From: Pseudomonadota bacterium
Lineage (GTDB): Bacteria > Myxococcota_A > Polyangia > Haliangiales > Haliangiaceae
Reading direction: 5' to 3'
Assembly: GCA_022360315.1 (NCBI GenBank)
Contig: JAKSDA010000122.1
Span: 1-64,000, forward strand
Length of the DNA stretch: 64,000 nt
Position numbers and translations under genes: made by a program. The stretch's first letter is position 1. Every line of letters begins with the position of its first letter. Below the pieces are notes generated by a model. It had not been told where the DNA came from. It did not search any database and worked only from the letters and a program-made list of their open reading frames with translations. Positions 9,432-18,191 of the stretch are shown in pieces.

Positions 9432-10871
9432 TTATCGGGCTGGCGGATATCGGTACAGGTTGGCTCGATTTCGGCACAGCCACAAAAAGCCGGTGGCAAA
9501 GAGCGGGGCCAGCAAGGCCAGGGCGATGGCGATCCAGTCGAGCGGCCCGCGCGCCCGCGGTCCGTTGTAGGCCACGGTCTGGATCGTGCCGAGGATGAAA
9601 TCGCCGCCCGCCGCGGCCGATAGCGCCATGGCCAGTGGTTTGCGCCACTGCGAGGCGAGTACCATGAGAGCGACGAACAGAACGATGTCCAGGCCGATCC
9701 ACCCCATCTTGGCCGCCGCTGAGGGAAACCACTGCCCGGTATCGACCAGCGCCATGGCCAGGGTCCAGGGAATGAGAAGAAGGGCCAGAAGACGGGTGAC
9801 CGATGCAGCGCGGTGATACAGCGTGGCCACGGCAAAGCGCAAAAGGCTGCCATGGGCAAACGCGGCCAGGATGTCGATGACCGCCCGGATGCCCCGTTCG
9901 CCGCGGGGATAGGCCAGATAGACCGATTCCCAGCGACTCGGCAGCAATTTGGCCTTAAACGCGCGCAGGCCCTCGAAATCGTAGAGCCAGCGGGTGTGGT
10001 CGCGGATAAAACAAAGCACTCGCGACCGACTGTCGGCCAGCGGCGCCAGGCCATATGTGACATGGTCGCTGCCCTCGCACGCAGCCTGGCGCATCGCATG
10101 GTCGAACAACAGCTCTACCGTGCCGTTGGGCGCCTCGGGACGGCGCAGGAGATCTTCAAAAAACCAGCCGTTGCGGGCATAAATCGGCACTGCCGAGAGC
10201 AAGCCGACCACAATACCGCCGCGCTCGGCGACAAAAAAACGCCGTAACTCGGCAGCTGTGTACAGATCGACGTGCACCAAAAACCCCATCGGCGCCATCG
10301 AGCGCGCGTCTTTCCAGCGCGCGACCAGCTCGTCGGCACCCAGGCGGGCCCGACTGGTCGGATCGGCCAGCTCGGCCCCCTGCACCCGCCGCACACTCAC
10401 TCCCTTGGCCCGGGCGCGGCGCAACTGCTCGCGCAAGCTGCGCTTGTTGCGCAAAATCCCCGGCCATTCCCGCGGGTCCCACGACGCTTGCTCGCCGATA
10501 TGAATGAGCGCAAATCGGTCGGCCAGGTCGCTTACCCGGGACGTTTCGAGGGCAAAAAATCGCACCCGGCGACCACTGCAATGAGCGGCCTGGGCAAATT
10601 TCTCGGCCGCGATCGCCTCGCCGTGGGGGGGCGCGATCGGCCCGCCTACCGCGACCCACGCTCCTCCGGTGTCCATGTATGCCACGCACGCCGTTGCGCC
10701 ATCGTCAAACCAGTACGACAGTCCCGGCTCGAGGGTCTGGAACGATGTGGTTTCGCGGCCGTACTGCTCGAGCAGTGCGAGCATCCGGTCGCGCGGACAA
10801 CCCAGCGGCTCGGCCATCACCGGCTTTTTGCACAACCGCGCGGCCAGCGCAAGATGCCAGCCCACAGACAT
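9432..10871 (-). CDS. MprF-type (DUF2156) aminoacyl-phospholipid synthase domain with C-terminal membrane helices
   Basis: About 479 residues. The first 330 match the DUF2156/LPG-synthase C domain, a double GNAT fold that moves amino acids from aminoacyl-tRNA to phosphatidylglycerol: LLEQYGRETTSFQTLEPG, ACVAYMDTGGAWVAVGGPIA, RNKRSLREQLRRARAKGV, WFFEDLLRRPEAPNGTVELL and YDFEGLRAFKAKLLPSRWE. Four hydrophobic helices follow (LLALLLIPWTLAMAL, WIGLDIVLFVALMVLAS, one around FILGTIQTVAY, and DWIAIALALLAPLFATGFLW). Classic MprF has its membrane flippase at the N-terminus; here the order is reversed. ATG at 10871 avoids overlap with the divergent OmpA gene; ATG at 10817 is also possible. Substrate amino acid unknown; lipid modification is inference. 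Confidence 0.8.
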   Translation of the reverse strand: MSVGWHLALAARLCKKPVMAEPLGCPRDRMLALLEQYGRETTSFQTLEPGLSYWFDDGATACVAYMDTGGAWVAVGGPIAPPHGEAIAAEKFAQAAHCSGRRVRFFALETSRVSDLADRFALIHIGEQASWDPREWPGILRNKRSLREQLRRARAKGVSVRRVQGAELADPTSRARLGADELVARWKDARSMAPMGFLVHVDLYTAAELRRFFVAERGGIVVGLLSAVPIYARNGWFFEDLLRRPEAPNGTVELLFDHAMRQAACEGSDHVTYGLAPLADSRSRVLCFIRDHTRWLYDFEGLRAFKAKLLPSRWESVYLAYPRGERGIRAVIDILAAFAHGSLLRFAVATLYHRAASVTRLLALLLIPWTLAMALVDTGQWFPSAAAKMGWIGLDIVLFVALMVLASQWRKPLAMALSAAAGGDFILGTIQTVAYNGPRARGPLDWIAIALALLAPLFATGFLWLCRNRANLYRYPPAR

Positions 10872-10931
10872 GGACACAATCCGTTGCAGATCGGCCAGGT
10901 AGAGCAGACAATACCGGTTCTCGATCACGTT

Positions 10932-10937
10932 GAGGGA
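10932..10937 (+). promoter_or_regulatory. Ribosome binding site supporting a TTG start
   Basis: GAGGGA lies 5 bases before TTG at 10943 and is what decides the start of the OmpA-domain gene, since there is no ATG in the right place before the membrane anchor. Confidence 0.6.
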
Positions 10938-10942
10938 ACGAT

Positions 10943-11827
10943 TTGCCCGACCAGACCAAGCCACCACCAGGCAAGCCCAAACGGACCGCGCTCAAAGCCA
11001 TTCTCTTTGCCATCGCCTCGCTCGGTGCCGCCGGCGCCATCGGCCACTACGCGTGGAATCTGCGCGGCGAGCACATGGCGGTTCTCGAAAAGCTCGAGGC
11101 GAGTGAGCAGTGCCAGGGCCAGCTCGCCGAAACCCAAACGCGCAACCGGGAACTCGAGCAAAAAGTCGCCTCGTGCCAGGCCGAACAAGAGGCCGTGAAA
11201 GGCAAGCACCAGGATGCCAGCGCCAGCCTGGCCCAAGTGGAAGCCAATCTGAACGCCACCCGCGCCGAACTCGAGGCGATCCGCAAGCAGCGCGAGGAGA
11301 CCGCCAAACGGCTCGCCGCCTTCAAGAAGCTCACCGAGCAATTTCAGAAAATGATCGATGCCGGCAAACTCGACGTGGTGATACGCGATGGGCGCATGTT
11401 GCTCAAATTGCCCGCCTCGGTGCTCTTCGACTCGGGCAGCGCCGTCCTGTCCCGGGCCGGCGAGCTCGCCCTCATGGAGGTCGCCATCATTTTGCGCGAG
11501 TTGCCCGAGCGCAAATTCATGATCGCCGGACATACCGATAACCGGCCCATCGAAAACGCGGGCGAAGAATCGCGCTACAAGAACAACTGGGAGCTGTCGG
11601 CCGCGCGCGCGATCACAGTCACCCAGTTCCTCATCGAGGCCAAGCTCAAGCCGATCAACCTGGTCGCCGCCGGCTTCGGAGAACACGATCCCATCGGCGA
11701 CAACAAAACCGCCACCGGACGACAGGAAAACCGCCGCATCGAAATCGAGCTCCTGCCCAACCTGTCCGAGTTGCCGGCCCTGCCCGACGATGCCGGCGCA
11801 TCGCCAACAGCGACCAGCGCCAGGTAA
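10943..11827 (+). CDS. OmpA/MotB-domain protein with membrane anchor and coiled coil
   Basis: 294 residues. A basic N-terminus (TKPPPGKPKRTALK) is followed by one membrane segment (AILFAIASLGAAGAIGHYAW, about 20-39), a coiled coil to about residue 145, and an OmpA-like peptidoglycan-binding domain: LLKLPASVLFDSGSAVLSRA, MIAGHTDNRPI, NWELSAARAITVTQFLIEAK and RQENRRIEIEL. The TD and NxxLSxxRA motifs that bind diaminopimelate are present. Probably an inner-membrane protein reaching the cell wall, like MotB-type or cell-envelope tethers; no MotA partner is adjacent. TTG start with GAGGGA. Divergent from the MprF-like gene. Confidence 0.87.
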   Translation: MPDQTKPPPGKPKRTALKAILFAIASLGAAGAIGHYAWNLRGEHMAVLEKLEASEQCQGQLAETQTRNRELEQKVASCQAEQEAVKGKHQDASASLAQVEANLNATRAELEAIRKQREETAKRLAAFKKLTEQFQKMIDAGKLDVVIRDGRMLLKLPASVLFDSGSAVLSRAGELALMEVAIILRELPERKFMIAGHTDNRPIENAGEESRYKNNWELSAARAITVTQFLIEAKLKPINLVAAGFGEHDPIGDNKTATGRQENRRIEIELLPNLSELPALPDDAGASPTATSAR

Positions 11828-11902
11828 CCCGCGCAGTCGAGAGCCTGTTACAAGCTGTTATCGGGCCGCGGAATTTGATCCGAGCGGCGCCCGGTTGTGC
11901 TG

Positions 11903-13309
11903 ATGCCAACTCGGTCTCATCAGCACATGCCCTCTTCGCCTGTCGACAGAGCACTTCGTACCTTCGTTCCAGTCGACGACGGCGAATCCGGCGCGGCGCT
12001 GTGGTCGTTTGCCTATTTCTTTTTTCTGCTCGGCGGATACTACATGCTGCGTCCGGTGCGCGAAGCCATGGGCGTGGCCGGCGGGGTCGACAATCTTCCC
12101 TGGATGTTCACCGCGGTGTTCCTCGTGTTATTGGCCGCGGTACCGGCATTTGGAGCCCTGGTCGCCCGCCTGCCCAGGCGCCGTTTTGTCCCGGCGGTAT
12201 ACCGCTTTTTTCTGCTCAATATTCTGGTTTTCGCCGCGCTGCTTCATTTCGACGTCGCTCGCCGCACGGTCGCCCAGGGATTTTTTGTCTGGGTGACGGT
12301 CTACAACATGTTCGTGGTGTCGGTGTTCTGGAGCGTGATGGCCGATGTTTTCAGCAGTCAGCAGGGCAAGCGCCTGTTCGGCTTCATCGCTGCGGGCGGC
12401 AGCACCGGCGCTCTTTTCGGCTCGTGGATCACCAGTATCCTAGTCGAACCGGCAGGTCTGGCGGTTTTGCTGGTCCTGTCGGCGACCCTGCTCGAATGTG
12501 CTGTGCAGTGTTTTGGCCGCGTGACCAGGCCGATGGCCAGGCCATTGCTCATGCGGGTGGACGCCGGGGGGGGCGTCCACGATCGCGATCGGACCTCGCG
12601 GCCGGCGGTGCGCAGCCCAGGGTTGCCGGAGCAGAGCGGGCAGGGCGCGGCCGGGCCTCCTGGCCGCGCCGAGCGCCCGATCGGCGGCAGTATCATTGCC
12701 GGCGCCACTCAAGTGGCCCGGTCGCCCTATCTCGCCGGTATCTGCCTCTACCTTCTGTGCATGTCTCTGGCGGCCACATTTGTCTATATTGCACGGGCGC
12801 AGATCGTCGCCGAGGCGTTTTCCACAGACGAGGTCCGCAGCGCCTTTTTTGCCGTCGTCGATGCGATGAACAGTTTGCTCACGTTGCTCCTGCAGCTGTT
12901 ATTGACCGCCAGAGTACTGCGCTGGCTGGGTATTGCGCTCACCCTGGCCGTTTTGCCTCTGCTCACCGTGGCCGGCTTTATCGGCCTATCGATGCTGCCG
13001 GTGTTGTCGATGCTGGTCGTCTTTCAGGTCGCAATGCGGGCGGCGCGGCACTCGATTACCCGGCCCGGACGGGAAATGCTATTTACCGTGGTCAGCCGCG
13101 AGCAGAAATACAAATGTAAAAACTTTATCGACACCGTGGTCTACCGCGGCGGCGATGCGCTGAGTAGCTGGGCATTCCGCACTCTGCAAGCCCTCGGCCT
13201 GGGCCTGGCCAGCATTGCGGTCGCGGCCGTGCCGATCACCCTTGTATGGCTGGCTGCCGCGGTATTTCTCGGTCGAAGGCAGGAAGCGCGGGCCCGCAAT
13301 AGCGGCTAG
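11903..13309 (+). CDS. NTP/NDP exchange-type (Tlc/MFS-like) membrane transporter
   Basis: About 468 residues, around 11-12 membrane helices. The N-terminal FFFLLGGYYMLRPVREAMGV matches the first helix of the ATP/ADP antiporter (TlcA/Npt)-like family common in free-living bacteria, and MFTAVFLVLLAAVPAFGALV and NMFVVSVFWSVMADVFSS continue the pattern. FITAAGGSTGALFGSW-like residues (IAAGGSTGALFGSW) and the C-terminal REQKYKCKNFIDTVVYRGGD are also family hallmarks. A cytoplasmic loop around residues 215-255 is low-complexity and may be an expansion. Substrate unknown; the name does not imply nucleotide exchange here. Start uncertain (GTG 11897, ATG 11903 or ATG 11927; no good Shine-Dalgarno for any). 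Confidence 0.75.
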   Translation: MPTRSHQHMPSSPVDRALRTFVPVDDGESGAALWSFAYFFFLLGGYYMLRPVREAMGVAGGVDNLPWMFTAVFLVLLAAVPAFGALVARLPRRRFVPAVYRFFLLNILVFAALLHFDVARRTVAQGFFVWVTVYNMFVVSVFWSVMADVFSSQQGKRLFGFIAAGGSTGALFGSWITSILVEPAGLAVLLVLSATLLECAVQCFGRVTRPMARPLLMRVDAGGGVHDRDRTSRPAVRSPGLPEQSGQGAAGPPGRAERPIGGSIIAGATQVARSPYLAGICLYLLCMSLAATFVYIARAQIVAEAFSTDEVRSAFFAVVDAMNSLLTLLLQLLLTARVLRWLGIALTLAVLPLLTVAGFIGLSMLPVLSMLVVFQVAMRAARHSITRPGREMLFTVVSREQKYKCKNFIDTVVYRGGDALSSWAFRTLQALGLGLASIAVAAVPITLVWLAAAVFLGRRQEARARNSG

Positions 13310-13322
13310 CCCGGCCAAAAAA

Positions 13323-13403
13323 AACTGCCACGCCAGCGCCGCGAGGAATATTGCAGGCAGGATTCGCAGGAGCAGGAGACATACCGGCGCTTGCGTGGCA
13401 GTT
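13323..13403. repeat. Inverted repeat between convergent genes
   Basis: AACTGCCACGC (13323-13333) and GCGTGGCAGTT (13393-13403) are perfect 11-bp arms around a 59-base loop. It sits between the stops of two convergent genes and touches the lipoprotein stop codon. It could act as a bidirectional terminator (a run of A precedes the left arm) or be the scar of a small insertion. Confidence 0.45.
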
Positions 13404-14145
13404 ACATCGCTAATGAGTTGTCATCATTATCGTCGTCGCTGGTGAATGCGTTGGTGACATCGTCCCGAACGTCGTCGATATGCTCGGATGCCCGATCGAC
13501 CACGCGCTTGCCTTCGCCGTCGGCAGGCACATCATCCCAGGGTAAATCCACGACCATGTTGGCCAGATCGACCGTGATCGCGATCCGCCAAAGCTGGATG
13601 TCGGCGGGCAATTCGACCCTATTGAGATCGATTTCCAGCGACAGGTCACCGGGCGGTTCGTCCTCCACCTCGAACTCGACCACGGTTGGCGTGTCATCCA
13701 CGTCAACCGTCACAGTTCCACTGATCTCGTATTCGACCACCTCGGCCCTCAGCCACGAGTAGATTCCGGCCGGTGCCCTGGGAAAAACCAGCTCGGCCGA
13801 GGCGCTCTCGCTGTCGTCATCGTCCTCACCCCACTCCAGCTCGACCATCGCTCGGGTGGTCCGCGAGTCGCCAGGCGCCGCGTCTCCGATCGCGCGCGGC
13901 CGGCTGAGCTTGAATTCGGCCGAGCGAATACGCGCCTGAAACTGTCCACCAGCCGTGCCCGGGATCTGTTCGGGCACGGTCTTGAAAGTGAATAAGAGCC
14001 CTTCGGTCGGCGTGCCGCCATCGTCGATCGAGCCGCCGCCATCTGTGCCGCCGTCCACCCCGGACAACGGCGGATCGCCTCCTGGACACCCTTCGGAGAG
14101 GAGAGCGGCCAATGCGACAGATATCCCTGCAACCAGGCGAGACAT
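13402..14145 (-). CDS. Secreted lipoprotein of unknown function
   Basis: 247 residues with a lipoprotein signal: MSRLVAGISVALAALLSEGC, Cys 20 being the probable lipidation site. A Gly/Asp-rich linker follows (GVDGGTDGGGSIDDGGT), typical of myxobacterial surface lipoproteins, then a beta-rich body with acidic stretches and a C-terminus ending in many Asp (SDDDNDDNSLAM). No enzyme motif was found. The body alternates strand-like segments (RAEVVEYEISGTVTVDVDD), so a binding or structural role at the cell surface is likeliest. Divergent from the FHA activator with 148 bases between starts, so it may be one of that regulator's targets; this is inference. Confidence 0.75.
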   Translation of the reverse strand: MSRLVAGISVALAALLSEGCPGGDPPLSGVDGGTDGGGSIDDGGTPTEGLLFTFKTVPEQIPGTAGGQFQARIRSAEFKLSRPRAIGDAAPGDSRTTRAMVELEWGEDDDDSESASAELVFPRAPAGIYSWLRAEVVEYEISGTVTVDVDDTPTVVEFEVEDEPPGDLSLEIDLNRVELPADIQLWRIAITVDLANMVVDLPWDDVPADGEGKRVVDRASEHIDDVRDDVTNAFTSDDDNDDNSLAM

Positions 14146-14293
14146 ACGCAGTGACTCTATGCAAGCGGCCCGCCAACAGGGATGCAGGTCGTATTGCAGT
14201 GATCAGTGGGCTTTCCCGCCCGGCTTACCTGCGCAAGGCTGGTACACTGTGCAAACTTCGTACGATCACGTTCACCTGGACATTCGGACAGCC

Positions 14294-16069
14294 ATGGACG
14301 ATGAACTTTATACAGTTGCCGACGCGACCATTGCCCACGCTGGCGATCACGCTGGCCGGGCTCGGCTGATCGTCTACCACGGGGCTGACAGTGACGCCGG
14401 CACGCGGATGGTCGAGATCCCGGATGGCGCAGAGGTCACGTTTGGCCGCTCGCGCAGTAGCACTGTGCATATCGATAGCGAGCGGGTGTCGCGCAACCAT
14501 GCCCGTCTCGTTCGCGAGGGCGATCGATTCACCGTAGAAGATCTGGGCAGTCGCAACGGCACCCGGGTCAACGGCGATAAGATCGAGCAGTCGACGCGGG
14601 TCTCGTCCGGGGATGAGATCAGCATTGGTTCGATCATGGCTGTTGTGAGCATCACCTCGAGCATGGTTCGGCACAGGTCGATCGGTTCGACGACCTATCT
14701 CGAAGAGCGACTGGCCGCGGAAGTGGACCGGGGTCTGCAGTTTCAACGTCGCTGTGCCCTCATGATGCTTCGCCTCCACGGCAGCGTGGCAGCCTGCGAT
14801 GAGGCGCTCGATCAAATTGTCGCCATGCTTCGTCCCATGGATGTGGTGGCCGAGTACGGGCCGGACGACGTGGCACTGATCCTGCCGGAGGCCACCCAGC
14901 AGACCGCTCGAGAGACGGCCCGGGCCCTGGTCGGTGTGGCTCGACAGAACGGCGTCCGCGTCTATGTGGGCGTGGCGTTGTTTCCCGAGCACGGCACCAA
15001 GCCGGGCGTCTTGCTATCCGGAGCGCGAGCGGCGTTGCGTTCTGCCGGACAGCAAGATGAGCCGGTCGCCCTGCCGCCGAGCGAGCAGGAGCCACGTACC
15101 AGCGAGTTCGTGGTCGCCGATCCGCAGATGGAGCGGGTATTTGCCCTGGCGCGCAAGGTGGCTGATCATCCGATCACGGTGCTCATCAACGGTGAGACCG
15201 GGGTGGGCAAAGAAGTTGTCGCCGAAACCATTCACCGGAGCAGCCAGCGCAGCGACAAGCCATTTGTCCGTCTCAACTGCGCCTCGATTCCCGAGACCCT
15301 GCTCGAGAGCGAGCTTTTCGGCCACGAAAAGGGTGCGTTTACCGGCGCTGATCGGCGCAAGCTCGGCTATTTCGAGGCCGCTGGCGGTGGAACCATTTTT
15401 CTCGACGAGATCGGCGAGATCAAGGGAGCGGTTCAGAGCAAGCTGCTGCGCGTGCTCGAGGCCCACAAGATCTCGCGGGTTGGCGGCACTCGTTCGATCG
15501 ACGTCGATGTCCGCGTGGTCTGCGCGACCAATCGCGATCTCGAAGCCGAGGTGGCGCGGGGAGTATTTCGGGAAGATCTATTTTTTCGCATCAGCGCGTT
15601 CACCATTGTGGTACCGCCGTTGCGCGACCGTCCGGCCGAGGTTTCGCTTCTGGCGCAGCATTTTTTGCGCCATGCTGCGCGTGAGGCTGGTGTTGCCGAG
15701 CCGTCGCTGTCAGAAGCCGCCGATCGCGCTGTGTGCGCGTATCGCTGGCCCGGCAATGTGCGCGAGTTGCGCAACGCCATGGAGCGGGCCATTGTGCTGC
15801 ACACTGGTGCGACGGTGGAGATCGACGATCTGCCCGATCGGGTCCGCGACACTGCCCGGGCGGACGTCGTCGGGCCGGGCGGCACCGGCCTACGGGGCGA
15901 TATGCGCGATCAGATTGCCGACGTCGAGCGAGCGACCATCGTCGGCGCCCTCGACGCCTGCGGCGGCAACCAGACCCGGGCGGCCAAGCAGCTCGGTCTG
16001 TCGCGCAGAGCTCTGATCTACAAGATGGAGAAGTACGGCCTCAAGCCGCCGCCGAGCAGGCGGCGATGA
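14294..16069 (+). CDS. Sigma-54 activator with FHA and degenerate GGDEF-like domains
   Basis: About 591 residues. FHA domain at about 25-110 (EVTFGRSRSSTVHI, RVSRNHARLV, EDLGSRNGTRVNGD), which binds phosphothreonine. Residues about 130-250 look like a GGDEF fold in which the signature is YGPDDVALILPEA instead of GGDEF, so cyclase activity is unlikely. Then an AAA+ domain: Walker A NGETGVGKEVVAETIH (near 299), the sigma-54 contact loop GAFTGAD, Walker B GGGTIFLDEIGE, and a C-terminal Fis-type helix-turn-helix AKQLGLSRRALIYKMEKYGL. It would activate sigma-54 promoters in response to Ser/Thr kinase signalling. ATG at 14294 is chosen; an open frame runs further upstream but would overlap the divergent lipoprotein gene. 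Confidence 0.88.
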   Translation: MDDELYTVADATIAHAGDHAGRARLIVYHGADSDAGTRMVEIPDGAEVTFGRSRSSTVHIDSERVSRNHARLVREGDRFTVEDLGSRNGTRVNGDKIEQSTRVSSGDEISIGSIMAVVSITSSMVRHRSIGSTTYLEERLAAEVDRGLQFQRRCALMMLRLHGSVAACDEALDQIVAMLRPMDVVAEYGPDDVALILPEATQQTARETARALVGVARQNGVRVYVGVALFPEHGTKPGVLLSGARAALRSAGQQDEPVALPPSEQEPRTSEFVVADPQMERVFALARKVADHPITVLINGETGVGKEVVAETIHRSSQRSDKPFVRLNCASIPETLLESELFGHEKGAFTGADRRKLGYFEAAGGGTIFLDEIGEIKGAVQSKLLRVLEAHKISRVGGTRSIDVDVRVVCATNRDLEAEVARGVFREDLFFRISAFTIVVPPLRDRPAEVSLLAQHFLRHAAREAGVAEPSLSEAADRAVCAYRWPGNVRELRNAMERAIVLHTGATVEIDDLPDRVRDTARADVVGPGGTGLRGDMRDQIADVERATIVGALDACGGNQTRAAKQLGLSRRALIYKMEKYGLKPPPSRRR

Positions 16070-16132
16070 GTTATCTTGTCAGCCCCATCGAGTCGCGGTA
16101 CTCATGGCCATCGCAATCGCGAGGGAGATACC

Positions 16133-17080
16133 ATGAAACCCGACATCGCCCATCTCTGTGCCTTTTTCATTGCAATCGCGCCCATCGCCACGGCATGCGA
16201 GCAAGGCGTTGCACCAGGCCCGGCCGAACCGGTTGCCACGCCCGATGAGAGCAGCCGAGACAAGAGCCAAAAAGACAGGGCCGACCACGGTGCCGGAGAG
16301 GAGGTCGAGATCCAGACCGTTCCGGTTGCCGGCAACATCTACATGCTCATCGGCCGAGGTGGTAACATCGGAGTCTCGGTTGGCGGCGATGGAATACTCA
16401 TCATCGACGATCAGTTTGCGCCTCTGGCCGACAAGATTCGCGCTGCGCTCGGTGCTCTGTCCAAGGGCGACCTGCAGTATGTCCTCAACACCCATCACCA
16501 CGGCGATCATGTCGGCGGCAACGCGGTATTTGGCAAGGAGGCGACCATCATAGCCCACGACAATGTGCGCAAGAATCTGGCCGGCAAGCCGGCCGAGGTT
16601 CTGCCGGTTGTCACCTTTGACAAGACCCTGACTGTGCATTTCAACGGCGAGGCCATACGAGCGGTGCACTTTGCCAGCGGCCATACCGACGGCGACAGCA
16701 TCATCTTTTTCGACAAGTCCAATGTGGTTCATATGGGCGACCATTTCTTCAACGGTCGTTTTCCCTACGTCGATCTGGGCAACGGCGGCAATCCAGCTGG
16801 CCTGGAGGAGAACATCCGCACGGTTCTCGGCCTGGTCAAGTCAGACACCAAGATCATTCCCGGCCACGGTCCTCTGGCTACCAGGGATGATCTGGTGGCG
16901 TATCACCAGATGCTCATCGAGACCGTGGCGGTCATTCGCGGCCAGATCAAGCAGGGCAAAAACCTGGCTGCGATCCAAAAACAGGGCTTGCCGGCCAAAT
17001 GGAAGTCGTGGGGGGAGGGGTTTATAAGCACTGAGAAATGGATCGAGACCATTTACAACAGCTCGACGGCCGGCAAGTAA
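16133..17080 (+). CDS. MBL-fold metallo-hydrolase lipoprotein
   Basis: 315 residues. A signal peptide with lipobox ends IAPIATAC, followed by a charged linker and a metallo-beta-lactamase-fold domain: NTHHHGDHVGGNAVF carries the HxHxDH zinc motif, HFASGHTDGDS and KIIPGHGPLATRDDL supply the remaining ligands. This type includes periplasmic hydrolases and class-B3-like enzymes; substrate unknown. ATG at 16133 is preceded by GAGGGAG, which decides the start over the in-frame upstream codon at 16076. It follows the sigma-54 activator by 63 bases on the same strand and ends before a convergent epimerase gene. Confidence 0.87.
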   Translation: MKPDIAHLCAFFIAIAPIATACEQGVAPGPAEPVATPDESSRDKSQKDRADHGAGEEVEIQTVPVAGNIYMLIGRGGNIGVSVGGDGILIIDDQFAPLADKIRAALGALSKGDLQYVLNTHHHGDHVGGNAVFGKEATIIAHDNVRKNLAGKPAEVLPVVTFDKTLTVHFNGEAIRAVHFASGHTDGDSIIFFDKSNVVHMGDHFFNGRFPYVDLGNGGNPAGLEENIRTVLGLVKSDTKIIPGHGPLATRDDLVAYHQMLIETVAVIRGQIKQGKNLAAIQKQGLPAKWKSWGEGFISTEKWIETIYNSSTAGK

Positions 17081-17167
17081 CGCTTGTGGGCACTTGACCG
17101 ATTTGACCCCTGGTGCCATGGCTCGCTTGATCGCGAAGCCGGAGTCAGGGCGTGGAGCAACCGATGG

Positions 17168-18181
17168 TCAGTCGATGGCCGCGAGATCCTGGCGCAGATA
17201 ACGCACTGTATCGTGCAGAGTCAGGCCGGGATCGCGGGCCTCAAAACCGAGTTCTCGCTCGGCCTTGGTCGAGTCGATCCACCAGTAGTGCTGGCTCATC
17301 TCCACCGAGATGCGGTCAAATGGCGGCTCTTTGCCCCGATTGCGGTAGAAATGCTCGATCATGCTGGCCCCGGCTCGAGCCCAGCTGTCCGGGATGCGCA
17401 GCCGCGGCGGCCTTACCTTGGCGACCCGAGACAATCGGCCGAAAAACTCGCGAAAGGTCCAGTTGGGCCCGCCGAGCAAATAACGCTCGCCCGGCCGACC
17501 ACGCTGCAGTGCGGTTACGATCGCGTCAGCAGCATCGCGCACGTCGACAAAATTGACCCCGCCGTCGGGCACGACCGGGATGTTTCGGCGCAAAAAATCC
17601 AGCACATCGCCACTCGACGATAGTCGCCGGTCGCCCGGGCCGAGAAGCAAGCTCGGATTGACACACAAAACGTCGATGCCGTACTCGCTGCCCAGGGCAA
17701 AGGCCAGCTTCTCCTGAAAAATCTTCGACGCGTAATACGGCCAGCCAGCCACGATCTCGGTGGCATACCCGGCGTTTTCGTCGAGAACCTCGTCCACCGT
17801 AGACACCGCAACCGTACCCGAGGTCGAGGCGACCACGATGCGGACCGGGCCCGGTCCCGGAAGGGCGCGCGCGGTCTCGAAGAGCCGCCGGGTGCCGTCC
17901 ACATGAATGCGCATCATGGCCTGGGCATCGTCCGGGTTGCGCGACACCATGCCGGCCAGATGCAGCACAGCATCACATCCAACCATGGCCTCGCCGAGTT
18001 CGTCACCGGCCAGAATATCGCCCCGAACAAGCTCCAGCTCGGACTGGCCGGCCAGCCCGGCCAATACCGGCGAACGCGAGCGGGCAAGGACTCGAACCCG
18101 ATAGCTGCCCGCGGCGAGCAAGTGCTGTACCACGTGCTCACCCAAAAAACCGGTTCCACCGGTGACCAAAACAGTGTTCAT
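17168..18181 (-). CDS. NAD-dependent epimerase/dehydratase-family reductase
   Basis: 337 residues of the extended SDR family: N-terminal NAD(P) site [34 protein letters not shown], the Ser of [11 protein letters not shown] and the catalytic YYASK (Tyr-x-x-x-Lys) in [13 protein letters not shown]. Its ATG lies 10 bases after the stop of the lipid synthase, and its ribosome site GAGGGAG (18187-18193) overlaps that stop, so it is translationally coupled. Position suggests it reduces or epimerises an intermediate of the same lipid pathway, for example a keto or aldehyde group, but no substrate can be read from sequence. Last gene of the operon. Confidence 0.87.
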   Translation of the reverse strand: MNTVLVTGGTGFLGEHVVQHLLAAGSYRVRVLARSRSPVLAGLAGQSELELVRGDILAGDELGEAMVGCDAVLHLAGMVSRNPDDAQAMMRIHVDGTRRLFETARALPGPGPVRIVVASTSGTVAVSTVDEVLDENAGYATEIVAGWPYYASKIFQEKLAFALGSEYGIDVLCVNPSLLLGPGDRRLSSSGDVLDFLRRNIPVVPDGGVNFVDVRDAADAIVTALQRGRPGERYLLGGPNWTFREFFGRLSRVAKVRPPRLRIPDSWARAGASMIEHFYRNRGKEPPFDRISVEMSQHYWWIDSTKAERELGFEARDPGLTLHDTVRYLRQDLAAID

Positions 18182-18191
18182 ATGCACTCCC

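Noticed and set aside
8003..10099. A minus-strand open frame of 698 codons across the C39/TPR gene end and MprF-like gene
   Set aside because: Crosses two well-supported genes in the wrong frame and has no coherent motifs.
14146..14293. A sigma-54 promoter in the divergent lipoprotein/activator region
   Set aside because: TGGTACACTGTGCA is close, but the spacing between GG and GC is two bases too short.
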